From NCBI GenBank assembly GCA_934320895.1, contig CAKRFY010000008.1:1-64000 (forward strand): a DNA stretch of 64,000 bases. Reading direction: 5' to 3'. Of the stretch, positions 8,102-15,802 are shown piece by piece. Within the stretch, counting starts at the first letter, position 1; each line of letters starts with the position of its first letter. The notes under the pieces are model-generated. The model was not told the origin of the DNA. It ran no database searches and worked only from the letters and a program-made list of their open reading frames with translations. The DNA comes from an uncultured Lachnospiraceae bacterium. GTDB taxonomy: Bacteria; Bacillota; Clostridia; Lachnospirales; Lachnospiraceae. A program made the position numbers and the translations under genes.

Positions 8102-9142
8102 TTAATCAGATTCTTTTTCAACGCTCGGATTAAATATTTTGCTGTCTCCTGTAGTCATATTGTAGTAGTAGGCAGTGCGTCCATCAAATTTTTCATAAAA
8201 AACATAATCAGAAATAATATGTATGAAATTATAGTCGCCGGATGAGATAAGAGTATCAGTTCCAGAATTAAGATCATGCATATAGATTCCATTTTTCTGT
8301 CCATCATCAATCTGGTAAAAGATTATATTTCCATCGTTGGTAATATTGTATGTAGCAAGTTTGTTTTTAATAATAGTTTCAGGGGTTCCACCATCGAGTG
8401 CGATACGGCATAGATTATAATTCTGATCCATATCAAGAAAATAAATATAGTCGCCAACTTTTACAACTGAAGTACAGTTGCCGTCATATATCACACGCTG
8501 ATCACCGCCATTAATGTCCATAGAGTGGATCTTATGATCTTTTTTCCAGCCAGAATAATATATCATATTATTTGAAACGGAATAAGGAGCGACTTGCTCT
8601 GGTTTAAGCTTTTTATTTTCTGAACCATCAATTTTGGCTGAATAAAGTTCAAGACCTCTTTTGTGATCGTAGTGCTGATAATAAATATTGTTACCATAAA
8701 GACAGGCAACCTGTGTTGGATCTTCATAAAGTCTGCCAAGTTCGGTACCGTTTTTATTAAGTCTGAAAAGACCTGTTGTGCTTAATGAAAGTAAAGCATT
8801 TCCAGTGCTTTTTAATTTGTCGTTTCGTCTGGTATAGAAAATATAATTTCCGGCAGCATTTAGATAGCTTACCTTATCATTATATAATTTTTTGATCTTT
8901 GTCATATTTACATTCATCTGGTAAAGTTTATTGTTATCGTTGGGATTTGCAAAATAGATAACATTGTCAGCTTGTGTAAAGAGTCCGCCGTTTAGAAGAT
9001 TGCATGCTGTATTTCCAGTAGTAGATGAATCACTGTAAAGTTTTACTTTTCCCTTGTTTATCATCAGAACTACAACAACAATAATGACAGCGATAGTGAT
9101 GATACCTGTAAGAATCTTTTTAAATATGTTTGTTTTTTTCAA
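8102..9142 (-). CDS. Membrane-anchored DUF5050-type beta-propeller-like protein
   Basis: 346 residues. A single N-terminal helix (ILTGIITIAVIIVVVVLMI, about residues 10-28) anchors a large outer domain. The outer part is built of repeating units such as NVIYFANPNDNNKLYQMN, NYIFYTRRND, NNIYYQHYD, NMIYYSGWKKD, DYIYFLDMDQNYNLCRI and DYVFYEKFDGRTAYYYN. Each has the form N-x-I-Y-Y followed by a residue-dense strand, as in DUF5050 proteins, which are thought to fold like beta-propellers. Ligand unknown. The TTG start at 9142 is preceded by GGGAGG, and a consensus promoter lies 33 nt further up. It is monocistronic, ended by the palindrome at 7977. Confidence 0.75.
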   Translation of the reverse strand: MKKTNIFKKILTGIITIAVIIVVVVLMINKGKVKLYSDSSTTGNTACNLLNGGLFTQADNVIYFANPNDNNKLYQMNVNMTKIKKLYNDKVSYLNAAGNYIFYTRRNDKLKSTGNALLSLSTTGLFRLNKNGTELGRLYEDPTQVACLYGNNIYYQHYDHKRGLELYSAKIDGSENKKLKPEQVAPYSVSNNMIYYSGWKKDHKIHSMDINGGDQRVIYDGNCTSVVKVGDYIYFLDMDQNYNLCRIALDGGTPETIIKNKLATYNITNDGNIIFYQIDDGQKNGIYMHDLNSGTDTLISSGDYNFIHIISDYVFYEKFDGRTAYYYNMTTGDSKIFNPSVEKESD

Positions 9143-9174
9143 TATACCCGCCTCCCTGCATTATGATATATCTA

Positions 9175-9203
9175 ATTATAACCTATATTTAAAAGTGTGA
9201 CAA
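9175..9203 (-). promoter_or_regulatory. Sigma-A promoter for the DUF5050 gene
   Basis: On the minus strand TTGTCA (9203-9198) and TATAAT (9180-9175) are separated by exactly 17 nt. The -10 is 33 nt before the TTG start. Confidence 0.8.
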
Positions 9204-9292
9204 GGTTATGTTTCAGACCAATATTTTGAAAAAAACTTTATATTTTTTTTTAGATATATTATCATATAAATAATGTTATGAACAAGTAACAG

Positions 9293-9313
9293 AGCGGATT
9301 GCAAATATTCGCT
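9293..9313 (+). repeat. 21-nt hairpin repeat, copy A
   Basis: AGCGGAT-TGCAAAT-ATTCGCT, flanked by GTAACAG on the left and TGACTTTATAAG on the right. One arm position is a G-U pair. It ends 49 nt before the esterase ATG at 9363. Confidence 0.75.
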
Positions 9314-9362
9314 TGACTTTATAAGAAGTGATAAAAAGTAAATAATATTAGGAGGATCAACT

Positions 9363-10916
9363 ATGTTAAGATTACCGGCTATTTTTAGTGATCATATGGT
9401 ATTTCAGAGAGAAAAAAATATATTGCTCTGGGGAGAAAGTGATGCTAGAAACATTACTGTAGTGATAGGAGAAAATAAAGTAAGTACGGATGTAAAGGGT
9501 GGAAAATGGGAGATAGAAATACCACCGATGGCAGCGGGGGGGCCGTATGAACTTGAGGTATCAGATGGAACACAGACAAAAAAATATAATGATATAATGA
9601 TAGGTGAGGTATGGCTTGCAGGAGGGCAGTCAAACATGGAACTTGAACTTCAGAATAGCAAGAACGGAAAAGAAGTTTGTGCAAATGTAAAAGATGATGG
9701 CGTGAGGTATTACTATACGCCAAAGGTATCATGGGTTGGCGATGAACTTATAGAAGCAGAAAAAAAGAGTGAGTGGCAGCATTGTACACCTGAAACATGT
9801 AAAAATTGGTCAGCAGTAGCATATTATTTTGCAAAAGAACTTTCAAAAAAACTGGGAGTCACTGTTGGAGTGATTGGATGCAACTGGGGGGGAACCTCTG
9901 CATCATGCTGGACAAGCAGAGAATATATGGAGCAGGAGACACTTTTAAAACCTTATCTTGATAAGTATGACGATGCAGTTAAGGGGCAGGATCTTGAGGA
10001 ATATATAAAAGCTAGAGAGGATTATATTAAATATCAGGCAGAGTTTGACAAGAATGTTGGACATTATTATGAAACAGCAAAAAATCCTACATGGGAAGAG
10101 GCGATAAGTCTTTTTGGTGAAAATCAGTATCCCGGACCTATGGGGCCAAGGAACGAGACAAGACCATGTGGAATTTATGAATCGCTGCTTAAAAGAGTGA
10201 TGCCTTATACACTTAGAGGATTTTTATATTATCAGGGCGAAGAAGATGACCATATGCCTTATACATATTATACATTGCTCTCAACGCTTGTAAGACAGTG
10301 GCGTCATGACTGGAGAGATGATGAACTTCCGTTTATGATCGTTCAGCTTCCTATGTTTAAAGGAGCAGAGGAACCTGACTATAAAAACTGGCCGTTTATA
10401 AGAGAAGCACAGATGCGCCTTTTTAAAACCGTTAAAAATACCGGAATAGCAGTTATACTTGATAAGGGTGAATATGGAAATATTCATCCAGTACAAAAAG
10501 ATGTCGTAGGAGAGAGACTTTGTGAGCAGGCACTTTATCATGTATATAAAAAAGATAATGAGAAAAGTGCATTTGGACCAATCTACAGTTCATATGAGAA
10601 ACATGGAAATAAAATGTTGATTCATTTTGAACATGCAGATGATGGCATTGAATGTAGAGGTGGAAAAGTATCAGGATTTGAGGTAGCTGGTGATGACAGG
10701 AAATATTATAAAGCAGAAGCTGAAATTGCAGGAAATGATATTATAGTATCATCAGTTGATGTAGATAAACCAAAGTATGTAAGATACTGCTGGACAAATT
10801 ATTCAGAAGTTACACTTTTTGGAAAAAATGGCATACCTGTCGCACCATTTAGAACAAGTTATGATGATGGGGCAGTTGCAATCGGAAGCAGAAACGAAGG
10901 ATTATGGGAAAAATAG
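9363..10916 (+). CDS. Sialate O-acetylesterase-like SGNH hydrolase
   Basis: 517 residues with no signal peptide, so probably cytosolic. Family role: removal of acetyl groups from sialic acids or other acetylated glycans. The N-terminus MLRLPAIFSDHMVFQRE is diagnostic of this family. A beta-sandwich region (~20-85) precedes the catalytic block GEVWLAGGQSNMEL, whose Ser in GQSNM is the nucleophile. GCNWGGTSASCW supplies oxyanion-hole residues. The partner Asp/His probably lie near DKGEYGNIHPVQK (~375-390). AGGAGG precedes the ATG. It appears to be a single-gene unit; a neighbouring glycosyltransferase and amylase fit a glycan-using gut bacterium, but xylan-acetyl substrates are equally possible. 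Confidence 0.85.
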   Translation: MLRLPAIFSDHMVFQREKNILLWGESDARNITVVIGENKVSTDVKGGKWEIEIPPMAAGGPYELEVSDGTQTKKYNDIMIGEVWLAGGQSNMELELQNSKNGKEVCANVKDDGVRYYYTPKVSWVGDELIEAEKKSEWQHCTPETCKNWSAVAYYFAKELSKKLGVTVGVIGCNWGGTSASCWTSREYMEQETLLKPYLDKYDDAVKGQDLEEYIKAREDYIKYQAEFDKNVGHYYETAKNPTWEEAISLFGENQYPGPMGPRNETRPCGIYESLLKRVMPYTLRGFLYYQGEEDDHMPYTYYTLLSTLVRQWRHDWRDDELPFMIVQLPMFKGAEEPDYKNWPFIREAQMRLFKTVKNTGIAVILDKGEYGNIHPVQKDVVGERLCEQALYHVYKKDNEKSAFGPIYSSYEKHGNKMLIHFEHADDGIECRGGKVSGFEVAGDDRKYYKAEAEIAGNDIIVSSVDVDKPKYVRYCWTNYSEVTLFGKNGIPVAPFRTSYDDGAVAIGSRNEGLWEK

Positions 10917-10956
10917 TTGACATCAGGCTGTGTCAGTGTATATTTTGTTAAAAAAT

Positions 10957-10974
10957 GTGGCTGTCGCACGAAGC
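10957..10974 (+). repeat. Orphan arm of the GTGGCTGTCGCA palindrome
   Basis: GTGGCTGTCGCACGAAGC matches the left arm at 7981-7998 with one change (T to C). No complementary GCGACAGCCAC arm follows within the next 300 nt, so this is a half copy. Confidence 0.6.
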
Positions 10975-11012
10975 GTTGTCTAGATCATTCTCGAAGCATA
11001 AACAGCTTTTTA

Positions 11013-11038
11013 GGGAGAATCTCTTCTCCCTGTTTTTT
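11013..11038 (+). terminator. Rho-independent terminator downstream of the esterase
   Basis: GGGAGAA (11013-11019), loop TCTC, TTCTCCC (11024-11030), then TGTTTTTT. It lies 97 nt after the esterase stop. The remainder of the 349-nt gap (10917-11265) holds the orphan arm, an AT-rich stretch with a possible TTGATA-18-TATCAA promoter at 11107-11136, a GTGTAGTAAA direct repeat (11185 and 11197), and the ychF leader hairpin. Confidence 0.85.
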
Positions 11039-11219
11039 AATATGGTCTGGCAAAAATACCACATGGGTTGTCCGAATTGAAATTTAAAAATATGGACTTT
11101 TGAGCCTTGATATGATAATATATTAAAATGTATCAAAGCTCTTTTCTTTTGGAAGTTGAGAAAATAGAAAAAGCTTTAAAGATAGTGTAGTAAATTGTGT
11201 AGTAAAAAATATAGAAAGG

Positions 11220-11248
11220 CGGAAACCCTATACAACAGGGCATTTCCG
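11220..11248 (+). other. Hairpin in the ychF leader
   Basis: CGGAAA (11220-11225) pairs with TTTCCG (11243-11248), and CCCT (11226-11229) with AGGG (11237-11240), leaving a CA bulge and a 7-nt loop. It ends 17 nt before the ychF ATG, and its 3' edge overlaps the only SD-like sequence (GGATAGG). It could affect translation; no U-run follows. Confidence 0.45.
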
Positions 11249-11265
11249 GATAGGTATAAGATAAA

Positions 11266-12366
11266 ATGAAACTAGGTATCGTTGGTCTTCCAAATGTTGG
11301 AAAAAGTACATTATTTAATTCACTTACAAAGGCAGGAGCAGCAGAGGCGGCAAATTATCCGTTCTGTACGATTGAGCCTAATGTAGGTGTAGTTCCGGTG
11401 CCGGATAAGAGACTTGATGTTTTGACACAGATGCATAATTCTGCTAAGACTATCCATGCAGTTATTGAGTTTGTTGATATTGCAGGACTTGTTAAGGGAG
11501 CATCAAAAGGTGAGGGACTTGGAAACCAGTTCTTAGCTAATATCCGTGAAGTGGATGCTATCGTTCATGTAGTACGCTGCTTTGATGATACGAATATCGT
11601 TCACGTAGATGGAAGCATTGACCCATTGCGTGATATTGAGACTATCAATTTAGAACTTTTATTCTCTGATTTAGAGATATTAGATCGCAGATATGCGAAG
11701 CTTGCAAAGAGTGTTAAAAATGATAAGACACTTGTCAAAGAGTTTAATCTTGTTGAGAAGTTAAAAAAGCATCTTGAGGATGGAAATCTTGCAAAGACAT
11801 ATGAGCCGGAAGATGAGGACGAGGAAGAGCTTTTAGAGAGCTTTAACCTTTTGACATATAAGCCGGTAATATATGCAGCGAATGTTTCAGATGATGACTT
11901 AGCGGATGATGCAGCTTCTAATGAATATGTTGCAAAGGTAAGAGAATATGCAGCTAAAGAGGGTTCAGGAGTTTTCGTTATCTGTGCACAGATAGAACAG
12001 GAGATTGCAGAGTTAGAAGATGACGAGAAGAAAGAATTCTTAGAGGATCTTGGTTTATCTGAGTCAGGACTTGACAAGCTTATAGCAGCCAGCTATAAAC
12101 TTTTAGGCTTGATAAGTTTCCTTACGACGGGAGAAGATGAGACAAGAGCATGGACGATAACAGAGGGTACAAAGGCTCCTCAGGCTGCGGGTAAGATACA
12201 TACTGATTTTGAGCGTGGATTTATCAGAGCAGAGGTCGTAAGCTATGATAATCTTGTTGAGCAGGGAAGTATGAATGCTGCTAAGGAAAAAGGTCTTGTT
12301 CGCTCAGAAGGAAAAGATTACGTTGTTCAGGATGGAGATGTTGTTCTTTTCAGATTTAATGTATAA
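11266..12366 (+). CDS. ychF: Ribosome-associated ATPase/GTPase YchF (OLA1 family)
   Basis: 366-residue TRAFAC-class P-loop protein that binds ribosomes and prefers ATP in the characterised members. P-loop GLPNVGKS begins near residue 6. Switch II is FVDIAGLVKGASKGEGLGN. The specificity motif is NVSDDD in place of the GTPase NKxD, which fits the ATP preference known for YchF. A coiled-coil insertion with an acidic stretch (EPEDEDEEELLES) lies at about 180-195, and a TGS domain closes the protein (TEGTKAPQAAGKIHTDFERGFI to the end). Length and ending (VLFRFNV) are those of the family. A hairpin precedes it in the leader. It is probably co-transcribed with lgt, 58 nt downstream. Confidence 0.95.
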   Translation: MKLGIVGLPNVGKSTLFNSLTKAGAAEAANYPFCTIEPNVGVVPVPDKRLDVLTQMHNSAKTIHAVIEFVDIAGLVKGASKGEGLGNQFLANIREVDAIVHVVRCFDDTNIVHVDGSIDPLRDIETINLELLFSDLEILDRRYAKLAKSVKNDKTLVKEFNLVEKLKKHLEDGNLAKTYEPEDEDEEELLESFNLLTYKPVIYAANVSDDDLADDAASNEYVAKVREYAAKEGSGVFVICAQIEQEIAELEDDEKKEFLEDLGLSESGLDKLIAASYKLLGLISFLTTGEDETRAWTITEGTKAPQAAGKIHTDFERGFIRAEVVSYDNLVEQGSMNAAKEKGLVRSEGKDYVVQDGDVVLFRFNV

Positions 12367-12424
12367 TACTCCCTGTTTGAAGCAGAATTATTATAGAAAG
12401 TCTTAATTCAAAGGGGGAAGGCAG

Positions 12425-13288
12425 ATGGGAGCTGACATCAGATTTCCGCATTTAGGGATAGAGATTGGAAAACTAGGTAAGAATATTTCGATAGGTGGTT
12501 TTTCAATCGCATATTATGGCATCATTATAGCTTTTGGCATGGTCTGTGGTTATCTTGTCGCAGCATGGCAGGCAAAAAGAACAGGTCAGGACAAAGAGAT
12601 GTATCTTGATCTTGCACTGTGGGATATTATATTTGCGGTTATCGGTGCGAGAGTATATTATGTCATATTCAGCTGGGATTATTACAGTAAAAATCTTAAA
12701 GAGATAATAAATACAAGAGGCGGGGGACTTGCAATATATGGTGGCGTTATCGCTGGAGTTCTTACGACATTTGTATTTTCAAAGATAAGAAAAGTTTCTT
12801 TTATGAAACTTCTTGATACAGCCTGTGGAGGTCTTCTTATCGGACAGATAATCGGAAGATGGGGAAATTTCTTTAATAGAGAGGCTTTTGGAGGATATAC
12901 AAATGGTCTGTTTGCAATGCAGATAAAAAGGACAGATGTAAATCCGTCGAATATTACTCATGATATTATAAAACACATTGTAGATATCGACGGTGTATCG
13001 TATATTCAGGTTCATCCGACATTTTTGTATGAATCATTATGGAATATAGTTGTATTATTGATAATTCTTTTTTATACAAAAAAGAAAAAATATGATGGTC
13101 AGTTGTTTCTTATATATCTTCTTGGTTATGGTGCCGGAAGATTTTGGATAGAGGGGCTTCGTACGGATCAGCTTCTTATACATGGAACATCAGTTGCGGT
13201 TTCACAGGTATTATCAGCGACAGTTGTGGTTGTTTCTGCAATAATAATGACTGTTATGTATAAAAAGAATAAGAAGGTTGTTAAATAA
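12425..13288 (+). CDS. lgt: Prolipoprotein diacylglyceryl transferase Lgt
   Basis: Membrane enzyme that moves diacylglycerol from phosphatidylglycerol to the lipobox Cys of prolipoproteins. About seven hydrophobic helices. The Lgt signature GRWGNFFNREAFGG (about residues 140-153) is intact, as are the GARVYYVIF, RGGGLAIYGG and HPTFLYES motifs. 287 residues is normal. The start ATG 12425 has GGGGGAAGG upstream. A strong terminator at 13314 ends the ychF-lgt unit. Confidence 0.93.
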   Translation: MGADIRFPHLGIEIGKLGKNISIGGFSIAYYGIIIAFGMVCGYLVAAWQAKRTGQDKEMYLDLALWDIIFAVIGARVYYVIFSWDYYSKNLKEIINTRGGGLAIYGGVIAGVLTTFVFSKIRKVSFMKLLDTACGGLLIGQIIGRWGNFFNREAFGGYTNGLFAMQIKRTDVNPSNITHDIIKHIVDIDGVSYIQVHPTFLYESLWNIVVLLIILFYTKKKKYDGQLFLIYLLGYGAGRFWIEGLRTDQLLIHGTSVAVSQVLSATVVVVSAIIMTVMYKKNKKVVK

Positions 13289-13313
13289 AGATAAGTAAAG
13301 ATGTTTCCAAAAT

Positions 13314-13371
13314 AAAAAATATAAGGCGTATTATCACATTTATGATTGTGATGATATGCCTTATATTTTTT
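13314..13371. terminator. Strong terminator after lgt
   Basis: An AAAAAATATAAGGC left arm and a GCCTTATATTTTTT right arm pair. An inner ATTATCACA/TGTGATGAT stem continues the helix across a short loop. It ends in TTTTTT. Confidence 0.9.
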
Positions 13372-13429
13372 GTGATATATTATATAAATATAGCGTGAAA
13401 AAGCCATATATGCAAGATTTTTCACATTA

Positions 13430-13461
13430 TGCATAAAAAACATGTGCAGAAATGGGGATTA
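13430..13461 (+). repeat. SD-bearing dispersed repeat, copy 2 (no gene attached)
   Basis: TGCATAAAAAACATGTGCA then GAAATGGGGATTA. It aligns over its whole length with the cmk leader copy (40311-40343) and more weakly with the metH leader copy. No plus-strand gene follows, since the next gene is MATE on the minus strand. Confidence 0.5.
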
Positions 13462-13502
13462 GAATAAAAATTCTTGGTTGATCAGGTGAAGAGAAGAATT
13501 CA

Positions 13503-13523
13503 AGCGGATATTTGCAATCCGCT
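13503..13523 (-). repeat. 21-nt hairpin repeat, copy B
   Basis: Read on the minus strand: AGCGGAT-TGCAAAT-ATCCGCT, a perfect 7-bp hairpin. It lies 20 nt beyond the MATE stop codon, oriented with MATE transcription. Outer GAATTC blocks on both sides add further pairing. Confidence 0.75.
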
Positions 13524-13543
13524 CTGGGAATTCCTTGATGGTG

Positions 13544-14875
13544 TTAAAAATAATGATAATAGTTTCTCTTTTTTATAATAAAGGTGATCGTTACACAGAG
13601 CGTAAGGATTTCAGCAGTTGCGACAGATGACCATATGCCGTTTATTCCTAATAATAAAGGCAGTAATAATACGGCAGACATCTGGAAGACTAATGTCCTT
13701 AAAAATGAAATTGCTGCTGAGATAGGTCCATTATTTAGTGCGGTAAAGAATGATGAACCAAAAATATTATAACCATTTATAAGGAATGCAAAGCAGTAGA
13801 TCCTAAATCCGGCAACAGTCATATCATATAGTGACCTGTCATATCCTACAAATAATGTAGAGATAGGTGCTGCTATAAGTTGTGCTAGTATAAAAAGTGA
13901 AATTGCCCATATGCATATGAGTGTTAAACTTTTTTTGAACAGATTTTTTAATTCATCATGATTTTGTGCACCATAGTGATAGCTTATTATCGGAGCACTT
14001 CCTATGGAATATCCAAGGAAGATTGCAATGAAGATAAAGTTTACATACATGATAGTTCCATATGCAGCTACGCCGTTTTCACCGGCAAACTTCATAAGCT
14101 GTAGATTGTATAATGAGTTCACGATTGAACTTGAAAGGTTTGTCATAAGTTCTGATGAACCATTGGTACAGGTGCGTAGAAGAATTTTTCCGTAAAAATG
14201 AGTTTTGCCAAGTTTTAACGAACTTGAATTGTTTCTGACAAAATAAAGCAGAGGCAGCAAGCCGCCAAGACATTCACCACATACAGTAGCTATGGCTGCA
14301 CCTTCTATGCCAAATCCAAGTACAGCAATAAAAATATAATCGAGTATCATATTTGTGAGTCCAGCGGCGACGATAACAATAAGACCTAGTTTTGGTTTTT
14401 CAGCTGTCACAAAAAAGCTTTGAAAAACATTTTGGAGCATAAATGGCATAAGAGAGATGAAACTTATCCTTCCGTATAGTACACAGTTGTCAAGGAGTTT
14501 GCCACTTGCTCCAAGAGCGATGCTGACAGGGCGAACTAAAACAGCACCAAGGATAGCTAGTAATAATCCGCCTATTATAGTGGTATATACGATCATTGAA
14601 AAATATTCATTTGCTTTTTTATGTTTTTTTTCACCGAGTGTTTTTGCAACTATCGCACTGCCACCCGTTCCTAACATAAAGCCAAGTGCACTTAGTCCCA
14701 TCAGAAATGGAAGTATGAGATTTATTGCGGCAAGTGCTGCTTTTCCGACAAAATTTGACACAAATAATCCGTCAACAACGCTATAGATAGATGTAAATAT
14801 CATCATTACTATGGATGGATATACAAATTTAATAAGTTTTTTAAATGTAAAATGTTCTGATAACTGAATTGCCAT
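13544..14875 (-). CDS. MATE-family efflux transporter
   Basis: 443 residues, about 12 membrane helices in two similar halves. The start region (KLIKFVYPSIVMMIFTSIYSVVDGLFVSNFVG) and FMLGTGGSAIVAKTLGEKK are typical of the clostridial DinF/NorM-like MATE branch. Such pumps export cationic drugs or other amphiphiles using a sodium or proton gradient. The ATG at 14875 has CGGAGGT in front. It begins 3 nt after the MarR gene stops, so the two form one operon, and the local regulator probably controls export. Confidence 0.9.
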   Translation of the reverse strand: MAIQLSEHFTFKKLIKFVYPSIVMMIFTSIYSVVDGLFVSNFVGKAALAAINLILPFLMGLSALGFMLGTGGSAIVAKTLGEKKHKKANEYFSMIVYTTIIGGLLLAILGAVLVRPVSIALGASGKLLDNCVLYGRISFISLMPFMLQNVFQSFFVTAEKPKLGLIVIVAAGLTNMILDYIFIAVLGFGIEGAAIATVCGECLGGLLPLLYFVRNNSSSLKLGKTHFYGKILLRTCTNGSSELMTNLSSSIVNSLYNLQLMKFAGENGVAAYGTIMYVNFIFIAIFLGYSIGSAPIISYHYGAQNHDELKNLFKKSLTLICIWAISLFILAQLIAAPISTLFVGYDRSLYDMTVAGFRIYCFAFLINGYNIFGSSFFTALNNGPISAAISFLRTLVFQMSAVLLLPLLLGINGIWSSVATAEILTLCVTITFIIKKRNYYHYF

Positions 14876-14878
14876 GAT

Positions 14879-15373
14879 CTACCTCCGATATGGATTTTTA
14901 AGTTTGTTAAATTCATTGCGCAGTGATTTGATATATTTTGCTGATATTTTAAGCATAAGCATTTGTTCTTTTTCATCTAGTGAGGAAAAAGAGTTGTTTT
15001 CACAATTGATAATCGGATAAATCTTTTCCTGTATAAGTATTTTGCCTTCATCGGTGAGATTTATGTGTTTTGTGCGCCCTCTGCCATCTGAAAGGTAGAT
15101 ATAACCTTCTTTTTCAAGTTTGTGTATGGACGAATTGATAGTTTGTTTAGGTAAAAATGAGATTTTGCGTATATCACTTTGAAGGCAGCCGTCACCAAGT
15201 TCAAAGATAGAATACAAAATATCAAATGAACTATCTGATAAACCAGCATTTACTGACATTTCGTGATAGATGTCGTTGATCTCTTTATAAAATTTATTAA
15301 ATACGGCAAGTGGGCTGCTGATATGCGGCACTTTGTCTGAAAAAGAGTTGTTATTATGATTTTTAGTCTGCAT
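14879..15373 (-). CDS. MarR-family transcriptional regulator
   Basis: 164-residue winged-helix DNA-binding protein. The DNA-binding core is LQSDIRKISFLPKQTINSSI (recognition helix), followed by LEKEGYIYL and the beta wing SDGRGRTKHINLTDEG, as in MarR proteins. N- and C-terminal helices would form the dimer interface. First gene of a two-gene unit with the MATE pump. Its own promoter is overlapped by two matching half-palindromes at 15394-15442, which supports autorepression relieved by a ligand of the pump (inferred). GGAGGT precedes the ATG. Confidence 0.88.
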   Translation of the reverse strand: MQTKNHNNNSFSDKVPHISSPLAVFNKFYKEINDIYHEMSVNAGLSDSSFDILYSIFELGDGCLQSDIRKISFLPKQTINSSIHKLEKEGYIYLSDGRGRTKHINLTDEGKILIQEKIYPIINCENNSFSSLDEKEQMLMLKISAKYIKSLRNEFNKLKNPYRR

Positions 15374-15393
15374 ATATAATTACCTCCGGTATT

Positions 15394-15447
15394 ATAAGTC
15401 CGATTTCGTGCTTGAAATAATATAGTCCGAAATCAGACTTATGTCAA
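15394..15447 (-). promoter_or_regulatory. MarR-MATE promoter with twin operator-like palindromes
   Basis: On the minus strand TTGACA (15447-15442) and TATATT (15424-15419) are separated by 17 nt. The spacer contains AAGTCTGATTTCGGACT, an imperfect palindrome. A second copy of the same word, read as ATAAGTCCGATTTCG on the plus strand at 15394-15408, lies just downstream of the -10 in inverted orientation; the two words match at 14 of 15 positions. A dimeric repressor bound here would block RNA polymerase. Confidence 0.75.
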
Positions 15448-15514
15448 GTATATTGTCTTATTTTGGAAATTTTGCATAAATAAATAAAAAATATGCCTTT
15501 TTATTGTCACACTC

Positions 15515-15543
15515 TTGCCAAATGTGGGGAAAAGTTATATTAT
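15515..15543 (+). promoter_or_regulatory. dcw cluster promoter with MraZ-type GTGGGG box
   Basis: TTGCCA (15515-15520), 17-nt spacer, TATTAT (15538-15543). The spacer contains GTGGGG (15524). Further GTGGGG (15565) and GTTGGG (15585) lie downstream. GTGGG-like repeats are the known binding sites of MraZ ahead of mra operons. The spacing here is not the tight 10-nt series seen in intact operators, apart from the last two, which are 20 nt apart. Confidence 0.6.
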
Positions 15544-15624
15544 AGAAATCATAAATGGTTAGAAGTGGGGGCAAATTGCATAAAGTTGGGTAAAGATCAA
15601 AATACTAGAAAGATACAGCGTTAG

Positions 15625-15729
15625 TTTTTATCAGGGACTATCGAAGTTACTTTGGACAGGCATGGAAGAATGTTATTTCGGGGTATAGATGATGAGCCAT
15701 GTTTAAGTATTGGAAAAGTAATAGGTTGA
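15625..15729 (+). pseudogene. mraZ: mraZ relic
   Basis: The frame 15625-15729 reads FLSGTIEVTLDRHGRMLF then RGIDDEPCLSIG before TGA. MraZ begins MF-x-G-x-Y-x-H-T-L-D-x-K-G-R and later has RGLD..CL.(V/I)Y. Both blocks are recognisable and in order, but about a dozen residues between them and all sequence after them are missing. TAG (15622-15624) stands where the ATG should be. It sits where mraZ normally sits, directly before rsmH and after the mra-type promoter. It is a decayed gene; the remaining 381 nt of this gap otherwise hold only the promoter and MarR operator. Confidence 0.6.
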
Positions 15730-15802
15730 GAAAAGAAGAGAAATTGAACTGGGGATGAATTATGGGTTTTGCTGTAAAAAGATTAATATTTTGGAGGAAA
15801 TT

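Noticed and set aside
9313..9348. TTGACT as a -35 for the esterase gene
   Set aside because: No -10 at 16-18 bp. The later TAAATA/TAATAT words would start transcription inside the ribosome site. TTGAC is part of the dispersed hairpin repeat.
11601..12077. Ser-rich minus-strand frame of about 158 codons
   Set aside because: Antisense to the acidic stretch of ychF, which produces Ser-rich shadows.
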